From NCBI GenBank assembly GCA_016930075.1, contig JAFGHS010000130.1, positions 1 through 44,350 of the forward strand: a stretch of 44,350 bases of DNA, in the 5' to 3' direction. Source of the stretch: Deltaproteobacteria bacterium (GTDB taxonomy: Bacteria > Desulfobacterota > Syntrophia > Syntrophales > JAFGHS01). How positions within the stretch are numbered: the first letter of the stretch is position 1; each line of letters opens with the position of its first letter. The notes under the pieces are model-generated. The model searched no databases. It was not told the DNA's origin and saw only the letters and a program-made list of their open reading frames with translations. Shown one piece after another: positions 33,338 to 42,591 of the stretch. Both the position numbers and the translations under genes were made by a program.

Positions 33338-33790
33338 TTATAGTTGTTCTGTGTTTGCATCGTTGATGTGATCAGGGCCTTTCTTTTGGATTTTTTCATA
33401 AAGGGCATCGAGAATGCCGTTAATGAAGGCCCCGGAATTTTCAGATCCGTATATCTTGCCGAGATCAATGGCCTCGTTGATGGTTACCTTCGGTGGAATG
33501 TCCTGACAATAAAGCAACTCATAAGCCGCCAGGCGGAGGATGCTTTTATCGACCCTCGACATGCGGGGCAGGCTCCAGTTTTCCGATAAGCTGATGATCA
33601 GTTCATCGATGCTGTCCCTGTTGTTCCATGCGCCTTCAATCAAAATCGACGAAAATTCCTTGGTCTCTTCCAATGCCTCAAAATTGCCCCAGAAGAGATC
33701 GACGGCCTCTTCGGCGTTGATATTTTTCAATGCATCGAGCTGGTAAAGAACTTGTAAGGCGACTTCACGGGCCTTTCTTCTTGTTCGCAT
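33338..33790 (-). CDS. nusB: Transcription antitermination factor NusB
   Basis: A 150-residue all-helical RNA-binding protein: RRKAREVALQVLYQLDAL at the N-terminus (arginine-rich RNA-binding helix), SRVDKSILRLAAYELLYC and PPKVTINEAIDLGKIYGSENSGAFINGILD are diagnostic. It acts with NusE in rRNA antitermination. GAGGAG lies just before ATG. It follows ribH by 38 bases, the very common ribH-nusB pair. Confidence 0.96.
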   Translation of the reverse strand: MRTRRKAREVALQVLYQLDALKNINAEEAVDLFWGNFEALEETKEFSSILIEGAWNNRDSIDELIISLSENWSLPRMSRVDKSILRLAAYELLYCQDIPPKVTINEAIDLGKIYGSENSGAFINGILDALYEKIQKKGPDHINDANTEQL

Positions 33791-33828
33791 TTACTCCTCT
33801 GACGGACATTGCAGCAGAATAGAATGAT

Positions 33829-34293
33829 TTAAATCTTTTTGAAAAGATCGACCATTTCAATAGCCGACTGAGCGGCATCCCATCCCTTGTTGCCGGCTTT
33901 TGTGCCGGCCCTTTCGATGGCCTGTTCGATGGTATCGGTGGTCAGGACGCCGAAGGCTACGGGTATCTCCGTATCCAGGCCCACAGCGGCAATGCCCTTG
34001 GATACCTCAGCGCTGATATATTCAAAATGAGGCGTTGCGCCTCTGATCACAGCGCCGAGACAGATGACGGCGTCAAATCGGCCCGATTTCGCGAGCTTTT
34101 TTGCCGTCAGGGGCAACTCAAAGGCGCCAGGACATTTATAAATCTGGATGTCCTTTTCATCGGCCCCTGATCTGATTAAGGCATCCATGGCGCCGTCGAT
34201 GAGTCTTCCACAGATGAAGTCGTTAAAACGGCTGGCAACGATGCCGAACTTCATTCCCTTGGCCAGGATTTTTCCTTCGATGATTTTAGGCAT
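33829..34293 (-). CDS. ribH: 6,7-dimethyl-8-ribityllumazine synthase
   Basis: 154 residues. It condenses 5-amino-6-ribitylamino-uracil with 3,4-dihydroxybutanone phosphate, the penultimate step of riboflavin synthesis. Conserved segments are [30 protein letters not shown] (with the catalytic His) and [27 protein letters not shown]. It starts 18 bases after the ribBA stop and forms the core of a riboflavin operon. Confidence 0.97.
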   Translation of the reverse strand: MPKIIEGKILAKGMKFGIVASRFNDFICGRLIDGAMDALIRSGADEKDIQIYKCPGAFELPLTAKKLAKSGRFDAVICLGAVIRGATPHFEYISAEVSKGIAAVGLDTEIPVAFGVLTTDTIEQAIERAGTKAGNKGWDAAQSAIEMVDLFKKI

Positions 34294-34311
34294 AATCTTT
34301 TCTCCGTTAAA

Positions 34312-35520
34312 TTATTCTTTAATCTTTAATAAATGTCCCATCTTTTTCTTTTTCGTTGACAGATACCTGATGTTGTTTTCGTTCGGCTTGATTTCAATGG
34401 GAACCCTGTCCGTGACCGTAATGCCGTAGCCCTCAAGACCGATGATTTTTTTAGGGTTGTTCGTCATCAAACGCATTTTTTTGACGCCGAGGTCGACAAG
34501 TATCTGGGCGCCGATGCCGTAGTCCCGGAGATCAGGTTTGAAGCCCAGTTCGATGTTGGCTTCCACGGTGTCCTTCCCCTGTTCCTGGAGCTCATAGGCC
34601 TTAATTTTATTAACCAGCCCGATGCCTCTGCCTTCCTGATGCATATAAACGATGACACCTTTGCCTTCCTTTGCGACCATTTCCATGGCCTTATGGAGCT
34701 GATCTCCGCAGTCGCACCGGAGGGATCCGAACGTATCGCCGGTCAGGCACTCGGAATGAACCCTGACCAGGACATTATCGTCCGGAGTAATATCACCCTT
34801 GACCATGGCGATATGCTTCATTTCATCGACATCGTTTTCATAAACAATCATCTTAAAATCGCCCCCATATATTGTCGGCAGATTGGCCGTGGCCGCCCGT
34901 CTGATCAACGACTCATGCTGCATACGGAAATCGATCAGATCGGCGATCGATACGATTTTTAAATCGTGCTCCTTGGCGAATATTTCCAAATCGGGCATAC
35001 GCGCCATCGTGCCGTCATCCTTCATGACTTCGCAAATTACGCCGGCAGGCTTGAGTCCGGCGAGTCTGGCCAGGTCGACGGAGCCTTCCGTTTGTCCAGT
35101 TCTGACGAGAACGCCGCCTTTTCTTGCACGGATCGGGAAAACATGCCCGGGACTGACGATGTCGTCCGCTTTGGCATTATCGGCGACGGCCGCCTGAATC
35201 GTTGTTGCCCGGTCGGCTGCCGATATGCCGGTGCTGACGCCGTGCCTGGCCTCGATGGAAACCGTAAAGGCCGTGCCGAATCGGGCTTTGTTGTCCCTGA
35301 CCATGGGCATCAGCCTCAGCTTGTCGGCATGATCTTCCGTCATGGTAAGGCAGATCAGTCCCCTGCCGTAACGAGCCATGAAATTAATGGCTGCAGGTGT
35401 TGCAAACTGTGCCGCCATGCACAAGTCGCCTTCATTTTCTCTATCTTCATCATCCACGAGGATGATCATCTTACCGTTTTTAATATCTTCAATCGCTTCT
35501 TTTATTTCATTAACACCCAT
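34312..35520 (-). CDS. ribBA: Bifunctional 3,4-dihydroxy-2-butanone 4-phosphate synthase / GTP cyclohydrolase II
   Basis: A 402-residue fusion. The N-terminal DHBP synthase (residues 1 to about 200) has the acidic loop [10 protein letters not shown] (23-32) and the [12 protein letters not shown] segment. The C-terminal GTP cyclohydrolase II has zinc ligands Cys258, Cys269 and Cys271 ([16 protein letters not shown]) and HQEGRGIGL. Both active sites look complete, so it supplies both precursors of riboflavin. A 117-base gap without a visible FMN-riboswitch-like structure separates it from ribE. Confidence 0.97.
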   Translation of the reverse strand: MGVNEIKEAIEDIKNGKMIILVDDEDRENEGDLCMAAQFATPAAINFMARYGRGLICLTMTEDHADKLRLMPMVRDNKARFGTAFTVSIEARHGVSTGISAADRATTIQAAVADNAKADDIVSPGHVFPIRARKGGVLVRTGQTEGSVDLARLAGLKPAGVICEVMKDDGTMARMPDLEIFAKEHDLKIVSIADLIDFRMQHESLIRRAATANLPTIYGGDFKMIVYENDVDEMKHIAMVKGDITPDDNVLVRVHSECLTGDTFGSLRCDCGDQLHKAMEMVAKEGKGVIVYMHQEGRGIGLVNKIKAYELQEQGKDTVEANIELGFKPDLRDYGIGAQILVDLGVKKMRLMTNNPKKIIGLEGYGITVTDRVPIEIKPNENNIRYLSTKKKKMGHLLKIKE

Positions 35521-35637
35521 GTTTCACCTGCTTTATTTGTATTTGCTTAACGTATTGTTTTTTTAAATGTTTTCCAATCCCTGTTCCCTGAACACCGGCT
35601 CCCGATCCCGGCATCCTGATTCCTGACCGGGCCCCTG

Positions 35638-36294
35638 CTAAAGATACCCATGTTCTGCGAGGAAATTCAAGTCCAAATTCCGGACGTTCTGAGGGTTTTT
35701 ATCAGTTCCGGACATTAAAAGTTTTTCAATATACTTGCCCAGAATATCCGTCTCAATATTAACAAGGGCATTCACTTTTTTAAATCCAATGGTGGTGGCC
35801 TGCGCCGTATGAGGAATGACGTTCACAGAGAACTGGTTTTTTTCGCATTTGTTCACGGTTAAACTGATGCCGTCGATGGTGATCGATCCCTTTTCCACGA
35901 TATATCGCGTCAAATCTTCGTCAATACTTACGCCGATAATGAGGGAGCCTGATTTTTCCTTTTTCTCAAGGATTTTGCCTGTCCCATCAACGTGTCCGAG
36001 CACAAGATGACCACCCAGGAAATCCGTCAGCCGCAGGGCTTTCTCAAGATTGACTTTGTCTCCGATGCGGGTAGTCTTGAGCGCAGTCCTGCTTAGGGTT
36101 TCTGCCGAAACATCTGCGGAGAATCCCGTTTTCGTCTTGGCCGTTACGGTCAGACAGGCGCCGTTTACGGCAATGCTGTCGCCGATTCTGACATTTGTCA
36201 GGTCTATGGGGGCATCAACGACAAGAAGAGCGTCATCCCCTCTTATGGAAATGTTCCGTATGGTGCCCATGCATTCTATGATGCCTGTAAACAT
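35638..36294 (-). CDS. ribE: Riboflavin synthase, alpha chain
   Basis: 218 residues made of two tandem lumazine-binding barrels, starting MFTGIIECMGTI and with the duplicated pattern IGDSIAVNGACLTV / KGSITIDGISLTVN. It dismutates two lumazines to riboflavin. ribD, which often sits just upstream, is absent: nrdR ends 1 base before this start. The C-terminal part extends normally (LLMSGTD and following). Confidence 0.96.
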   Translation of the reverse strand: MFTGIIECMGTIRNISIRGDDALLVVDAPIDLTNVRIGDSIAVNGACLTVTAKTKTGFSADVSAETLSRTALKTTRIGDKVNLEKALRLTDFLGGHLVLGHVDGTGKILEKKEKSGSLIIGVSIDEDLTRYIVEKGSITIDGISLTVNKCEKNQFSVNVIPHTAQATTIGFKKVNALVNIETDILGKYIEKLLMSGTDKNPQNVRNLDLNFLAEHGYL

Positions 36295-36295
36295 G

Positions 36296-36769
36296 TTAAA
36301 TTCTATCTTCTTTCTTTTTTGCCTTCAGCAGGTCTTTGAGTTCATCCATGAAATCCCCGATATCGCGAAAAGACCGGTAAACGGAGGCGAAACGGACATA
36401 GGCGACGGCATCCAGCGATTGCAGCGCTTTCATGATTTTCTCGCCGATGACGGTAGAGGGGATTTCCTGACCCTGGAATTCATAGCAATCCTGTTCGATA
36501 TTTTCGACGACAGTATCGATGGCTTCCGTACTGATCGGCCTTTTTTCGCACGCCTTCTGTATGCCGTTTTTTATCTTCGTGCGGTCAAAAGGTTCCCGGC
36601 GTCCGTCTTTCTTGACGACCATGGGCAGAACTTCTTCTACATATTCATAAGTCGTGAATCGCTTTCCGCAACCCAAGCATTCCCTGCGACGACGAATGGC
36701 GCTGCCGTCCTTGCTGATCCGGGAATCGATCACCTTGTTTTCACCGTTTCCGCAGAAAGGGCACTTCAT
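36296..36769 (-). CDS. nrdR: Transcriptional repressor NrdR
   Basis: 157 residues. A zinc ribbon (Cys3, Cys6, Cys31, Cys34; MKCPFCG and [13 protein letters not shown]) is followed by an ATP-cone domain ([29 protein letters not shown]). NrdR represses ribonucleotide reductase genes according to ATP/dATP levels. Its start overlaps the dCMP deaminase stop by ATGA, linking two nucleotide-metabolism genes. Confidence 0.97.
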   Translation of the reverse strand: MKCPFCGNGENKVIDSRISKDGSAIRRRRECLGCGKRFTTYEYVEEVLPMVVKKDGRREPFDRTKIKNGIQKACEKRPISTEAIDTVVENIEQDCYEFQGQEIPSTVIGEKIMKALQSLDAVAYVRFASVYRSFRDIGDFMDELKDLLKAKKKEDRI

Positions 36770-37251
36770 AACCGGGTTACCTTGACTTTCGACTCTTCGA
36801 GCATCTCGATGGACAACTGGTCGCTGTAGCCTTCACAATAGAATATTTGGACAATACCGGCATTGATAAGCATCTTTGTACAGAGAATACAGGGGTGAAG
36901 GGTTACATAAAGTGTAGCGCCCTTAACGCTGACGCCATGTAAAGCCGCCTGGATGATGGCGTTTTGTTCGGCATGGAGCCCCCGGCAAAGTTCCACCCTT
37001 TCACCGGAGGGGATATTCATTTTTTCTCTCAAACAGCCGACTTCAGCACAGTGTCGGATTCCCGACGGAACGCCGTTATAGCCTGTCGCCAAAACACGTT
37101 TATCTTTTACGAGAACAGCGCCGACGCTGCGTCGCAGGCATGTTGAACGCTTGGAGACGAGTGTGGCAATATCCATGAAATACTCGTCCCAACTGGGACG
37201 ATCCGCTGTTGCTCTTTTCTTCGTATTTTGAGCGGATAATTTTTTTGTCAT
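36766..37251 (-). CDS. Deoxycytidylate (dCMP) deaminase, ComEB-like
   Basis: 161 residues. A zinc-dependent cytidine deaminase fold: His93-Ala-Glu95 (GLHAEQNA) and Pro120-Cys121-x2-Cys124 (HPCILC) form the catalytic zinc site, and [19 protein letters not shown] is typical. The extra Cys/His residues between ([13 protein letters not shown]) match the structural zinc of dCMP deaminases rather than RibD. It makes dUMP for thymidylate synthesis. Its ribosome-binding site is weak. It should not be mistaken for the missing RibD. Confidence 0.92.
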   Translation of the reverse strand: MTKKLSAQNTKKRATADRPSWDEYFMDIATLVSKRSTCLRRSVGAVLVKDKRVLATGYNGVPSGIRHCAEVGCLREKMNIPSGERVELCRGLHAEQNAIIQAALHGVSVKGATLYVTLHPCILCTKMLINAGIVQIFYCEGYSDQLSIEMLEESKVKVTRL

Positions 37252-37320
37252 GGTTTTTCAAACAGCAAAATAATAAATAATGCCCTAAAAATCGATTTAC
37301 TGCATCGATGGTCATACGCT

Positions 37321-37779
37321 TTAAAACTGTTTATGCTCCAAATCTTTAATTTTATCAATCCTCTTTTGATGCCGTCCGCCTTCGAATTCCGTTACAAGCC
37401 AAATATCGACAATTTTTCTGGCTGTCGAGGCATCTGTCTTGCGCCCCGCTAGAACAAGAATATTGCTGTCATTGTGAAGTCTGCTGAGCCGCGCCATGTC
37501 TTCGTCAAGGCAGAGGGCCGCTCTGACGCGGGGAAATTTATTGGCGACGATGCTCATACCGATGCCGGAGCCGCAGATTAGAATTCCCCGGTTGATTTCT
37601 CCCGAAGAAATACGACGGGCCGCCAAGGCGCCATAATCGGGGTAATCGACGGAATCGCCGCTTGGAGCGCCCACATCGACAACCGTCATTCCCTTATCAA
37701 TTAGAAAGGTCTTAATGTCCTCTTTAAGCTGATAACCGGCATGATCCGTGCCGATGATTATTGTTTCGGTATTCATCAT
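37321..37779 (-). CDS. rpiB: Ribose-5-phosphate isomerase B
   Basis: 152 residues of the RpiB/LacAB family. GTDHAGYQLKE at the N-terminus, the active-site Cys69 in GILICGSGIGMSIVANKF, and the RLHNDSNILVLAGR segment are diagnostic. It interconverts ribose-5-P and ribulose-5-P, and ribulose-5-P feeds the ribBA reaction downstream. The start follows AAGGAT and lies 2 bases after fabF, implying coupling. Confidence 0.95.
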   Translation of the reverse strand: MMNTETIIIGTDHAGYQLKEDIKTFLIDKGMTVVDVGAPSGDSVDYPDYGALAARRISSGEINRGILICGSGIGMSIVANKFPRVRAALCLDEDMARLSRLHNDSNILVLAGRKTDASTARKIVDIWLVTEFEGGRHQKRIDKIKDLEHKQF

Positions 37780-37781
37780 CG

Positions 37782-39023
37782 TTATCCTTGAAATTTCTTC
37801 ATAATAAGAACGGAGTTAACGCCTCCGAAACCAAAAGAATTGGACATGACGGTCGTTACGTCCTGTTTCCTCGCAAGTTGCGGAACATAATCGAGATCAC
37901 AGGATGGATCGGGTGTGTCGAGGTTTATGGTGGGTGGAATAATGCCTTCATTAATGGCTTTTATCGAAATAATCGCTTCTATGCCGCCGGCGGCGCCCAG
38001 CATGTGGCCGGTCATGGATTTTGTGGAACTGACTGGGATCATTTTGCCGTAATCGCCAAAGACGGTCTTGATGGCTTCTGTCTCATACTTGTCGTTCAGG
38101 GGTGTCGAAGTGCCGTGAGCATTGATGTATTGAATATCGCCTGCCATCATGCCGGCATCCAGCAGGGCCGCTTTCATGCACCGAACGGCGCCTTCATGTC
38201 CTTCAGGCGGCTGTGCCATATGAAAGGCATCGCAGGTGGATCCATATCCTGCAACTTCTGCATAGATCCGGGCGCCCCTGTTTAAGGCATGGGTAAGTTC
38301 TTCCAAAATCAAAATGCCGGCGCCTTCACTCATGACAAAGCCATTGCGGTTCAGATCGAAAGGTCTGCTGGCTTTTTGGGGTTCATCGTTATTCATGGAA
38401 ATTGCCCGCATGGCGTTGAATCCGGCAACGGCCAGAGGGGTAATGGCTGCTTCAACACCACCGGTAATCATGATTTCGGCATATCCGTCCGCTATGATGT
38501 GAAAGGAGTCACCGATGGCGTTGTTGCCGGATGAGCAGGCTGTAACCGTGCAGCTTATCGGTCCCTTTGCCCCGAAACGGATGGCCACATGGCCTGCGCC
38601 GAGGTTGGCGAGAGCCGATGGAATGGTAAAAGGGGAAACCCTCTTCGGTCCCGATTGCATCAGTATCTGTATTTCTTTTTCGATCGTGCCGAGACCGCCG
38701 ATGGCGGAGCCGATGATGACGCCTATCCTTTCACAGTTCGTATCGTCAATCGTTAACTGGGCATCTTCAACGGCCATTTCGGATGCGGCCAGAGCGAAAA
38801 TGATAAAATCGTCATAGCGCCGGAGTTCTTTTTTGCTGATATACTTGAGTGGATCGAAGTTCTTGAGTTCTCCAGCTATCTGAGTCTCGAAGTCGGCACA
38901 ATCAAATTTCGTAATTTTTGCAATGCCCGATTTTCCGGAACATAAGCCGTCCCATGTCTCCTTTACGGAATTACCGAGGGGAGTTACGGCGCCGAGTCCT
39001 GTAATAACGACTCTTCTTTGCAA
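37782..39023 (-). CDS. fabF: 3-oxoacyl-[acyl-carrier-protein] synthase II
   Basis: A 413-residue condensing enzyme of fatty-acid elongation. The Cys-His-His triad is at Cys163 (TACSSGNNA), His303 (NAHGTSTPLND) and His340 (KSMTGHMLGAAGG), the same numbering as E. coli FabF. It starts 27 bases after acpP. The C-terminal SNSFGFGGVNSVLIMKK is intact. Confidence 0.97.
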   Translation of the reverse strand: MQRRVVITGLGAVTPLGNSVKETWDGLCSGKSGIAKITKFDCADFETQIAGELKNFDPLKYISKKELRRYDDFIIFALAASEMAVEDAQLTIDDTNCERIGVIIGSAIGGLGTIEKEIQILMQSGPKRVSPFTIPSALANLGAGHVAIRFGAKGPISCTVTACSSGNNAIGDSFHIIADGYAEIMITGGVEAAITPLAVAGFNAMRAISMNNDEPQKASRPFDLNRNGFVMSEGAGILILEELTHALNRGARIYAEVAGYGSTCDAFHMAQPPEGHEGAVRCMKAALLDAGMMAGDIQYINAHGTSTPLNDKYETEAIKTVFGDYGKMIPVSSTKSMTGHMLGAAGGIEAIISIKAINEGIIPPTINLDTPDPSCDLDYVPQLARKQDVTTVMSNSFGFGGVNSVLIMKKFQG

Positions 39024-39050
39024 AGAATACCTCCGGATTTAAAATAAAGG

Positions 39051-39287
39051 TTATTTAACGCCCTTTTTCTTTAGAAAATCGATGACATCCTGAACGAGAA
39101 CGATCTTTTCCAATTCGTCGTCGGAAATTTCGATGCCGAAGTTTTCCTCCATCTCCATGACGAGTTCCACAAGGTCCAGGGAATCAGCCCCCAGATCATC
39201 AATGAAGGCTGCTTCCGGCACGCATTCTTCTTTTGTAACGTCCAACTGCTCCACGATGATATCGATGACCTTATCTTTGAGTGACAT
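39051..39287 (-). CDS. acpP: Acyl carrier protein
   Basis: A 78-residue acidic four-helix carrier with the phosphopantetheine attachment Ser36 in [12 protein letters not shown]. It is the substrate carrier for FabF encoded just downstream. A GGAGG-type site precedes the start. The 161-base upstream gap to rpmF contains inverted repeats but no plsX, fabH, fabD or fabG. Confidence 0.97.
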   Translation of the reverse strand: MSLKDKVIDIIVEQLDVTKEECVPEAAFIDDLGADSLDLVELVMEMEENFGIEISDDELEKIVLVQDVIDFLKKKGVK

Positions 39288-39339
39288 GAATCTTCCCTCC
39301 TTCTTCTAAAGGCATATGATGTTCGAGTAGTCCTGAGAA

Positions 39340-39413
39340 ATATAAAAATAGATTTATATTACGGCGATCGCATCTGCAAGCCGCAGGGAAACGTTCTCCG
39401 ATGTCCTGCGGCT
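39340..39413 (-). promoter_or_regulatory. Inverted repeats in the rpmF-acpP gap
   Basis: AGCCGCAGG (39379-39387) and CCTGCGGCT (39405-39413) are a perfect 9-base inverted repeat with a 17-base loop, positioned downstream of rpmF and upstream of acpP. ATATAAA (39340-39346) and TTTATAT (39353-39359) form a second, AT-rich palindrome nearer acpP. They could be an attenuator and an operator respectively; no T-tract follows the first. Confidence 0.4.
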
Positions 39414-39448
39414 CGTAGGTACCCATGCCTCTATGCCGTCAAGATGCA

Positions 39449-39634
39449 TCAGTCGTTCTTATCAAATTTCACGACTTCCCGACCCTTGTAGGTTCCACAG
39501 TTCGGGCATGCATGGTGGGGCAACTTGGGTTCATTGCACTGGGGACAAACGGAAGACGCCGGCGTTGTTAAAAAGTCATGGGCTCTTCGCATGTTTCTTC
39601 TTGTTTTTGAATGTCTTTTTACGGGGTTTGGCAT
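39449..39634 (-). CDS. rpmF: 50S ribosomal protein L32
   Basis: 61 residues: the basic N-terminus [20 protein letters not shown] and a zinc ribbon with Cys30, Cys33, Cys43 and Cys46 (CPQC, CPNC). It belongs to the zinc-binding (C+) type of L32. It follows the DUF177 gene by 30 bases, the conserved yceD-rpmF pair seen in most bacteria. Confidence 0.95.
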   Translation of the reverse strand: MPNPVKRHSKTRRNMRRAHDFLTTPASSVCPQCNEPKLPHHACPNCGTYKGREVVKFDKND

Positions 39635-39664
39635 AATTTATTTTCCTTCCTTCAGTTGATATAC

Positions 39665-40195
39665 TTAATGTTTAACTTTAAGCTTTTTTAAAACAGCAAG
39701 TCTTTCATCAACAAATTCACTATTACAGGTGCATTTTGCCGAATTGAGATTGATGCCGCAATGAGGGCAGAGTCCCTTGCATGAATCAGCGCAAAGAGCT
39801 TTCATGGGTATTTGCAGGGCTATCTGCTCAAATATCATTTGATCCAGATCAATGATGTCGTTGTCATAATAACTGACTTCCAGATCCTCGACGCTTAACT
39901 CCATTTCTTCCGCGGCATGGTTCTCTGACGGTGCAAAGGTGTACTTGAAATCCGTACGGAGGATGTGGGTTGTTACATCGAGACAGCGGCAGCACTCAAG
40001 ATCAACAGTCGTTATCGTATTTCCTTCTACATAGACCGTTTCGCTGATTTTCCTTAAAAAACAGGAAATATCAGCCCCGTGAAATATAAAATCAATTTTT
40101 TCTTGCGGCGGACAAAGGTCTGACAGCCACTTTGCATCCCTGGATAATTGCAGCTTCATGCCCTCGGCCGGTATATGGCTTACATTAATCTTCAC
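39665..40195 (-). CDS. DUF177 (YceD-like) protein
   Basis: 176 residues. The DUF177 core has DLECCRCLDVTTH and, near the C-terminus, the Cys-rich CADSCKGLCPHCGINLNSAKCTC that is diagnostic for the family and probably binds zinc. YceD homologues are linked to 23S rRNA processing and always pair with rpmF. It begins the minus-strand run; no consensus promoter is clear (see 40240-40263). Confidence 0.9.
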   Translation of the reverse strand: MKINVSHIPAEGMKLQLSRDAKWLSDLCPPQEKIDFIFHGADISCFLRKISETVYVEGNTITTVDLECCRCLDVTTHILRTDFKYTFAPSENHAAEEMELSVEDLEVSYYDNDIIDLDQMIFEQIALQIPMKALCADSCKGLCPHCGINLNSAKCTCNSEFVDERLAVLKKLKVKH

Positions 40196-40239
40196 AGCAA
40201 ATACTTCTTAAATCGTTATAAAAAATAGTGATGCACTTA

Positions 40240-40263
40240 ATTATAAATCGCCTTTAATGTCAA
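40240..40263 (-). promoter_or_regulatory. Promoter-like elements upstream of DUF177
   Basis: On the minus strand a TTGACA (40263-40258) and a perfect TATAAT (40245-40240) are present but only 12 bases apart, too close to act together. Each may pair with a poorer partner. The rest of the 40196-40500 gap has no convincing gene, only the hairpin at 40443-40488. Confidence 0.25.
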
Positions 40264-40442
40264 GCATAAAGTGCGGTAAGAATTGTGTATTTCTTATGAT
40301 CTTTAACGAGAGAGCGTTTTCCTGGCTGTCTTACCTTTTACCCAGCAGCATAAAAGAAAAATTCCTGGATAAAAAGTGGCTGCAGATGAGAACGTTTTTT
40401 ATCTGTTCGGGCCGAAGTGCCGGATTCACCAAAAAGGAGGGT

Positions 40443-40488
40443 ACAGTATCAAGTCTTGAAAAAATGATTTCTCAAGACTTGATACTGT
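40443..40488 (-). terminator. 17-base perfect hairpin after the metallophosphoesterase gene
   Basis: ACAGTATCAAGTCTTGA (40443-40459) and its exact complement (40472-40488) form a long stem with a 12-base loop, 12 bases beyond the metallophosphoesterase stop on the minus strand. The following minus-strand bases (ACCCTCCTTTTT) give only a delayed T-run. Termination is likely from position; the long stem could also be a remnant of a mobile-element end. Confidence 0.5.
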
Positions 40489-40500
40489 GTCAGCTCTCAT

Positions 40501-42267
40501 TCAATAATTTTGCAGTTTGGCTTTCATGGCCGGGCTCAGGGGGATCATCAGTTCCGCGTTATACGAACCTGTAGGCATGGGCTTTACGGTAGGATCATTT
40601 GTGGGATTCCAATTCGTCGAGTTATCCCACGTTTTGACAATCTGTGACGCCGCAACGGCGTATTTGCGTGACGTTGCCGCAGGTGTTCCTTCTTGAACTG
40701 CCGGGTCAACGTTGGTGGTAACAATGGAAATGGTGGCGTCGCTGTTGAGATAGATTTCGAACGTCCGAAACTGCTGCGGGAAGTCACGAAGCGACGGGGT
40801 TTCCACATGCCAGAAGCCTTTCTCCGGCTGGCTTGGATCTGGCGACGCAAAGGCCTTCACGGTATTCAAATGACGGTGACCGGCCATCCACATAATCAGG
40901 TTCGGATGGCTTTGAAGTTCCGCAATGAGATCGGGCAAGGTGACGGCATTTTGCGGATTGGTCCACCAGCCCATTTGCGAATTGGGCGCCGTCGCTTCGA
41001 CGCCGATCGGCACATGCGCGGCGATGATCATGAGTTGTCCTGCCGCCGTGCCGTCGGCCAGTTCTTTTTTAAGCCAGGTCCAGCGTTTTGCATCCAGAAA
41101 ACCATGCCCGTGAATATCGACGGAGCCGTCGTCTGCCTTCTGTGTATTGTCCAGCACGATCACCTTGAGCGGAATATTCGATTTTGGAACAAAGCTGTAG
41201 CAGGCAAAGCCCTCTTTGGCGTCAGTCGGATTGAAACCGTGGCCAACGGGCTGAGACGATGTTTTGAAAAATTCCTGCATCCACTCAGTTCTCAAAAGCG
41301 AACGGCGGTCCGGATCGGCGGCAACTTTGGGAGGACTCTTGAAATCCCCGACAGGCCCGGCATGAATAATGTCCCCGTAAGGTGTCGAGCCGTCGAGCAC
41401 ACCCACATAGTAGTCGCGGCTGTTAATTTTCCGGGGGTCACTCAGGACATCTCCCGTGGCGAAGACTTCATCGGAAATGTAGGATTGCCGAAGGTCCTTG
41501 CGCGAGCTGTAGTCCACAGGAATGGAACCCATCCAGAAATGATCGTGATTGCCCAGTGTCTGATACCAGGGGATGGTCTTATCCAGCCCTGCCGCCTGAT
41601 AAGGTTTCTGGTATTCGATGGTTTTGGCGCCCAGATGCGCGCCGGAGCTGGGGGTGATGACCTTGCCGTCGATGACATCGATATACCACCGGGTTTCGTT
41701 GTACTGCGCGGTGTTGCAGGCATCGCCCAGAGACAGGCCGAAGTCCAGGGGATTTTGCTTATGCAGAGCGTTGACGGTCTGGATGGCGGCATCGAGGACA
41801 TGTGTGGTATAGAGCATGATGCCCGAATAGATAGAGGACCCCACCGGCAAATGGGGATGCAGGCGTTGAATATAGATCAACTGATTGGGAGATTCCTTGT
41901 CGGTGATATGAATATCCGAGATGGTGAAGAAATTTGAAAGTTTCTTTTTTCTTGTGACGGCAGAACCGCTGTAGCCTTTCGGCATGAGATCAAGCCGCTT
42001 GTCGTGGTGAAGCCCCGGGCCATAGGTCCAGTTGCCATAGCCGTATTGATCGTATTTGGAAATTTCCCAGAGATTAATCGGTGTTGACGGCGTCGGCCCC
42101 GGCACGATCGTCCTTTGAGCCGTCGTCTGAACGTCTGAAGCAATCGGGTATCCTTTGGGTTGACTTTGATTTTTCGCAACGCTTTTCGGGCATCCCGATA
42201 ATGTAAATATCAGCAGGCCCGCTACAATTACTAACCATATCTTTTTGAATGTACCAGGTTGTTTCAT
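40501..42267 (-). CDS. Metallophosphoesterase lipoprotein (calcineurin-like; TIGR03768/RPA4764-type)
   Basis: 588 residues. The lipoprotein signal peptide ends LSGC (Cys26). The calcineurin-like metal site is complete: SDIHITD, GDACN, GNHDHFW, AHVPIG and GHRHLN provide the Asp, His and Asn ligands in the usual order between residues about 116 and 480. The large size, the conserved WTYGPGLHHDKRLDL lead-in and WHVETPSLRDFPQQFRTFEI near the C-terminus point to the secreted TIGR03768 group. It likely hydrolyses a phosphoester outside the cytoplasm; the substrate is unknown. AAGGAGG lies 6 bases before ATG. The promoter at 42376-42404 closely matches that of the next lipoprotein hydrolase. Confidence 0.88.
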   Translation of the reverse strand: MKQPGTFKKIWLVIVAGLLIFTLSGCPKSVAKNQSQPKGYPIASDVQTTAQRTIVPGPTPSTPINLWEISKYDQYGYGNWTYGPGLHHDKRLDLMPKGYSGSAVTRKKKLSNFFTISDIHITDKESPNQLIYIQRLHPHLPVGSSIYSGIMLYTTHVLDAAIQTVNALHKQNPLDFGLSLGDACNTAQYNETRWYIDVIDGKVITPSSGAHLGAKTIEYQKPYQAAGLDKTIPWYQTLGNHDHFWMGSIPVDYSSRKDLRQSYISDEVFATGDVLSDPRKINSRDYYVGVLDGSTPYGDIIHAGPVGDFKSPPKVAADPDRRSLLRTEWMQEFFKTSSQPVGHGFNPTDAKEGFACYSFVPKSNIPLKVIVLDNTQKADDGSVDIHGHGFLDAKRWTWLKKELADGTAAGQLMIIAAHVPIGVEATAPNSQMGWWTNPQNAVTLPDLIAELQSHPNLIMWMAGHRHLNTVKAFASPDPSQPEKGFWHVETPSLRDFPQQFRTFEIYLNSDATISIVTTNVDPAVQEGTPAATSRKYAVAASQIVKTWDNSTNWNPTNDPTVKPMPTGSYNAELMIPLSPAMKAKLQNY

Positions 42268-42375
42268 GAGCCGCCTCCTTTTTGATCAGGAATTATTTTT
42301 ATGTCTGAAAATAGGATTCGTGGACGCTTCTTTGGAGCACTTTGTTTTCATAAGATATTGTTTTTTCGTAATAAG

Positions 42376-42404
42376 AGTATATGAAGAGAAAATTTGTGCG
42401 TCAA
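42376..42404 (-). promoter_or_regulatory. Sigma70-type promoter for the metallophosphoesterase gene
   Basis: On the minus strand, TTGACG (42404-42399) and TATACT (42381-42376) are 17 bases apart. CTCTTCA precedes the -10 and a TTGAAAT stretch precedes the -35, both shared with the promoter at 43770-43798. The rest of the 42268-42591 gap holds only very short frames and the hairpin at 42546-42582. Confidence 0.65.
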
Positions 42405-42545
42405 GGATATTTCAACAGGGAAGATGGGCAATTCAGCACAGATGACTGTGTGGCTGCATAAGACCGTTCTTCAAAAAATTGCCGACAACGGCGGAAATAT
42501 TCCAAAGGACCTTCTGGATTAACCGGAACGCAACCGGCAGGGGTA

Positions 42546-42582
42546 AAAGGGGACGTCCTCTTTAATCCGAACCGTCCCCTTT
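42546..42582 (-). terminator. Terminator-like hairpin after the DUF3089 gene
   Basis: AAAGGGGACG (42546-42555) and CGTCCCCTTT (42573-42582) form a perfect 10-base stem. Read on the minus strand it starts 10 bases after the DUF3089 stop and ends in CCCCTTTT. The sequence type is also common in dispersed REP-like repeats. Confidence 0.6.
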
Positions 42583-42591
42583 GATCTGTTT

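Noticed and set aside
35521..35637. FMN riboswitch in the ribE-ribBA gap
   Set aside because: No AGGG/GCGGGG-type conserved RFN elements could be recognised, and the gap is short.
40693..41937. Long + strand frame of 414 codons
   Set aside because: Antisense shadow of the metallophosphoesterase gene, whose motifs and signal peptide are clear.
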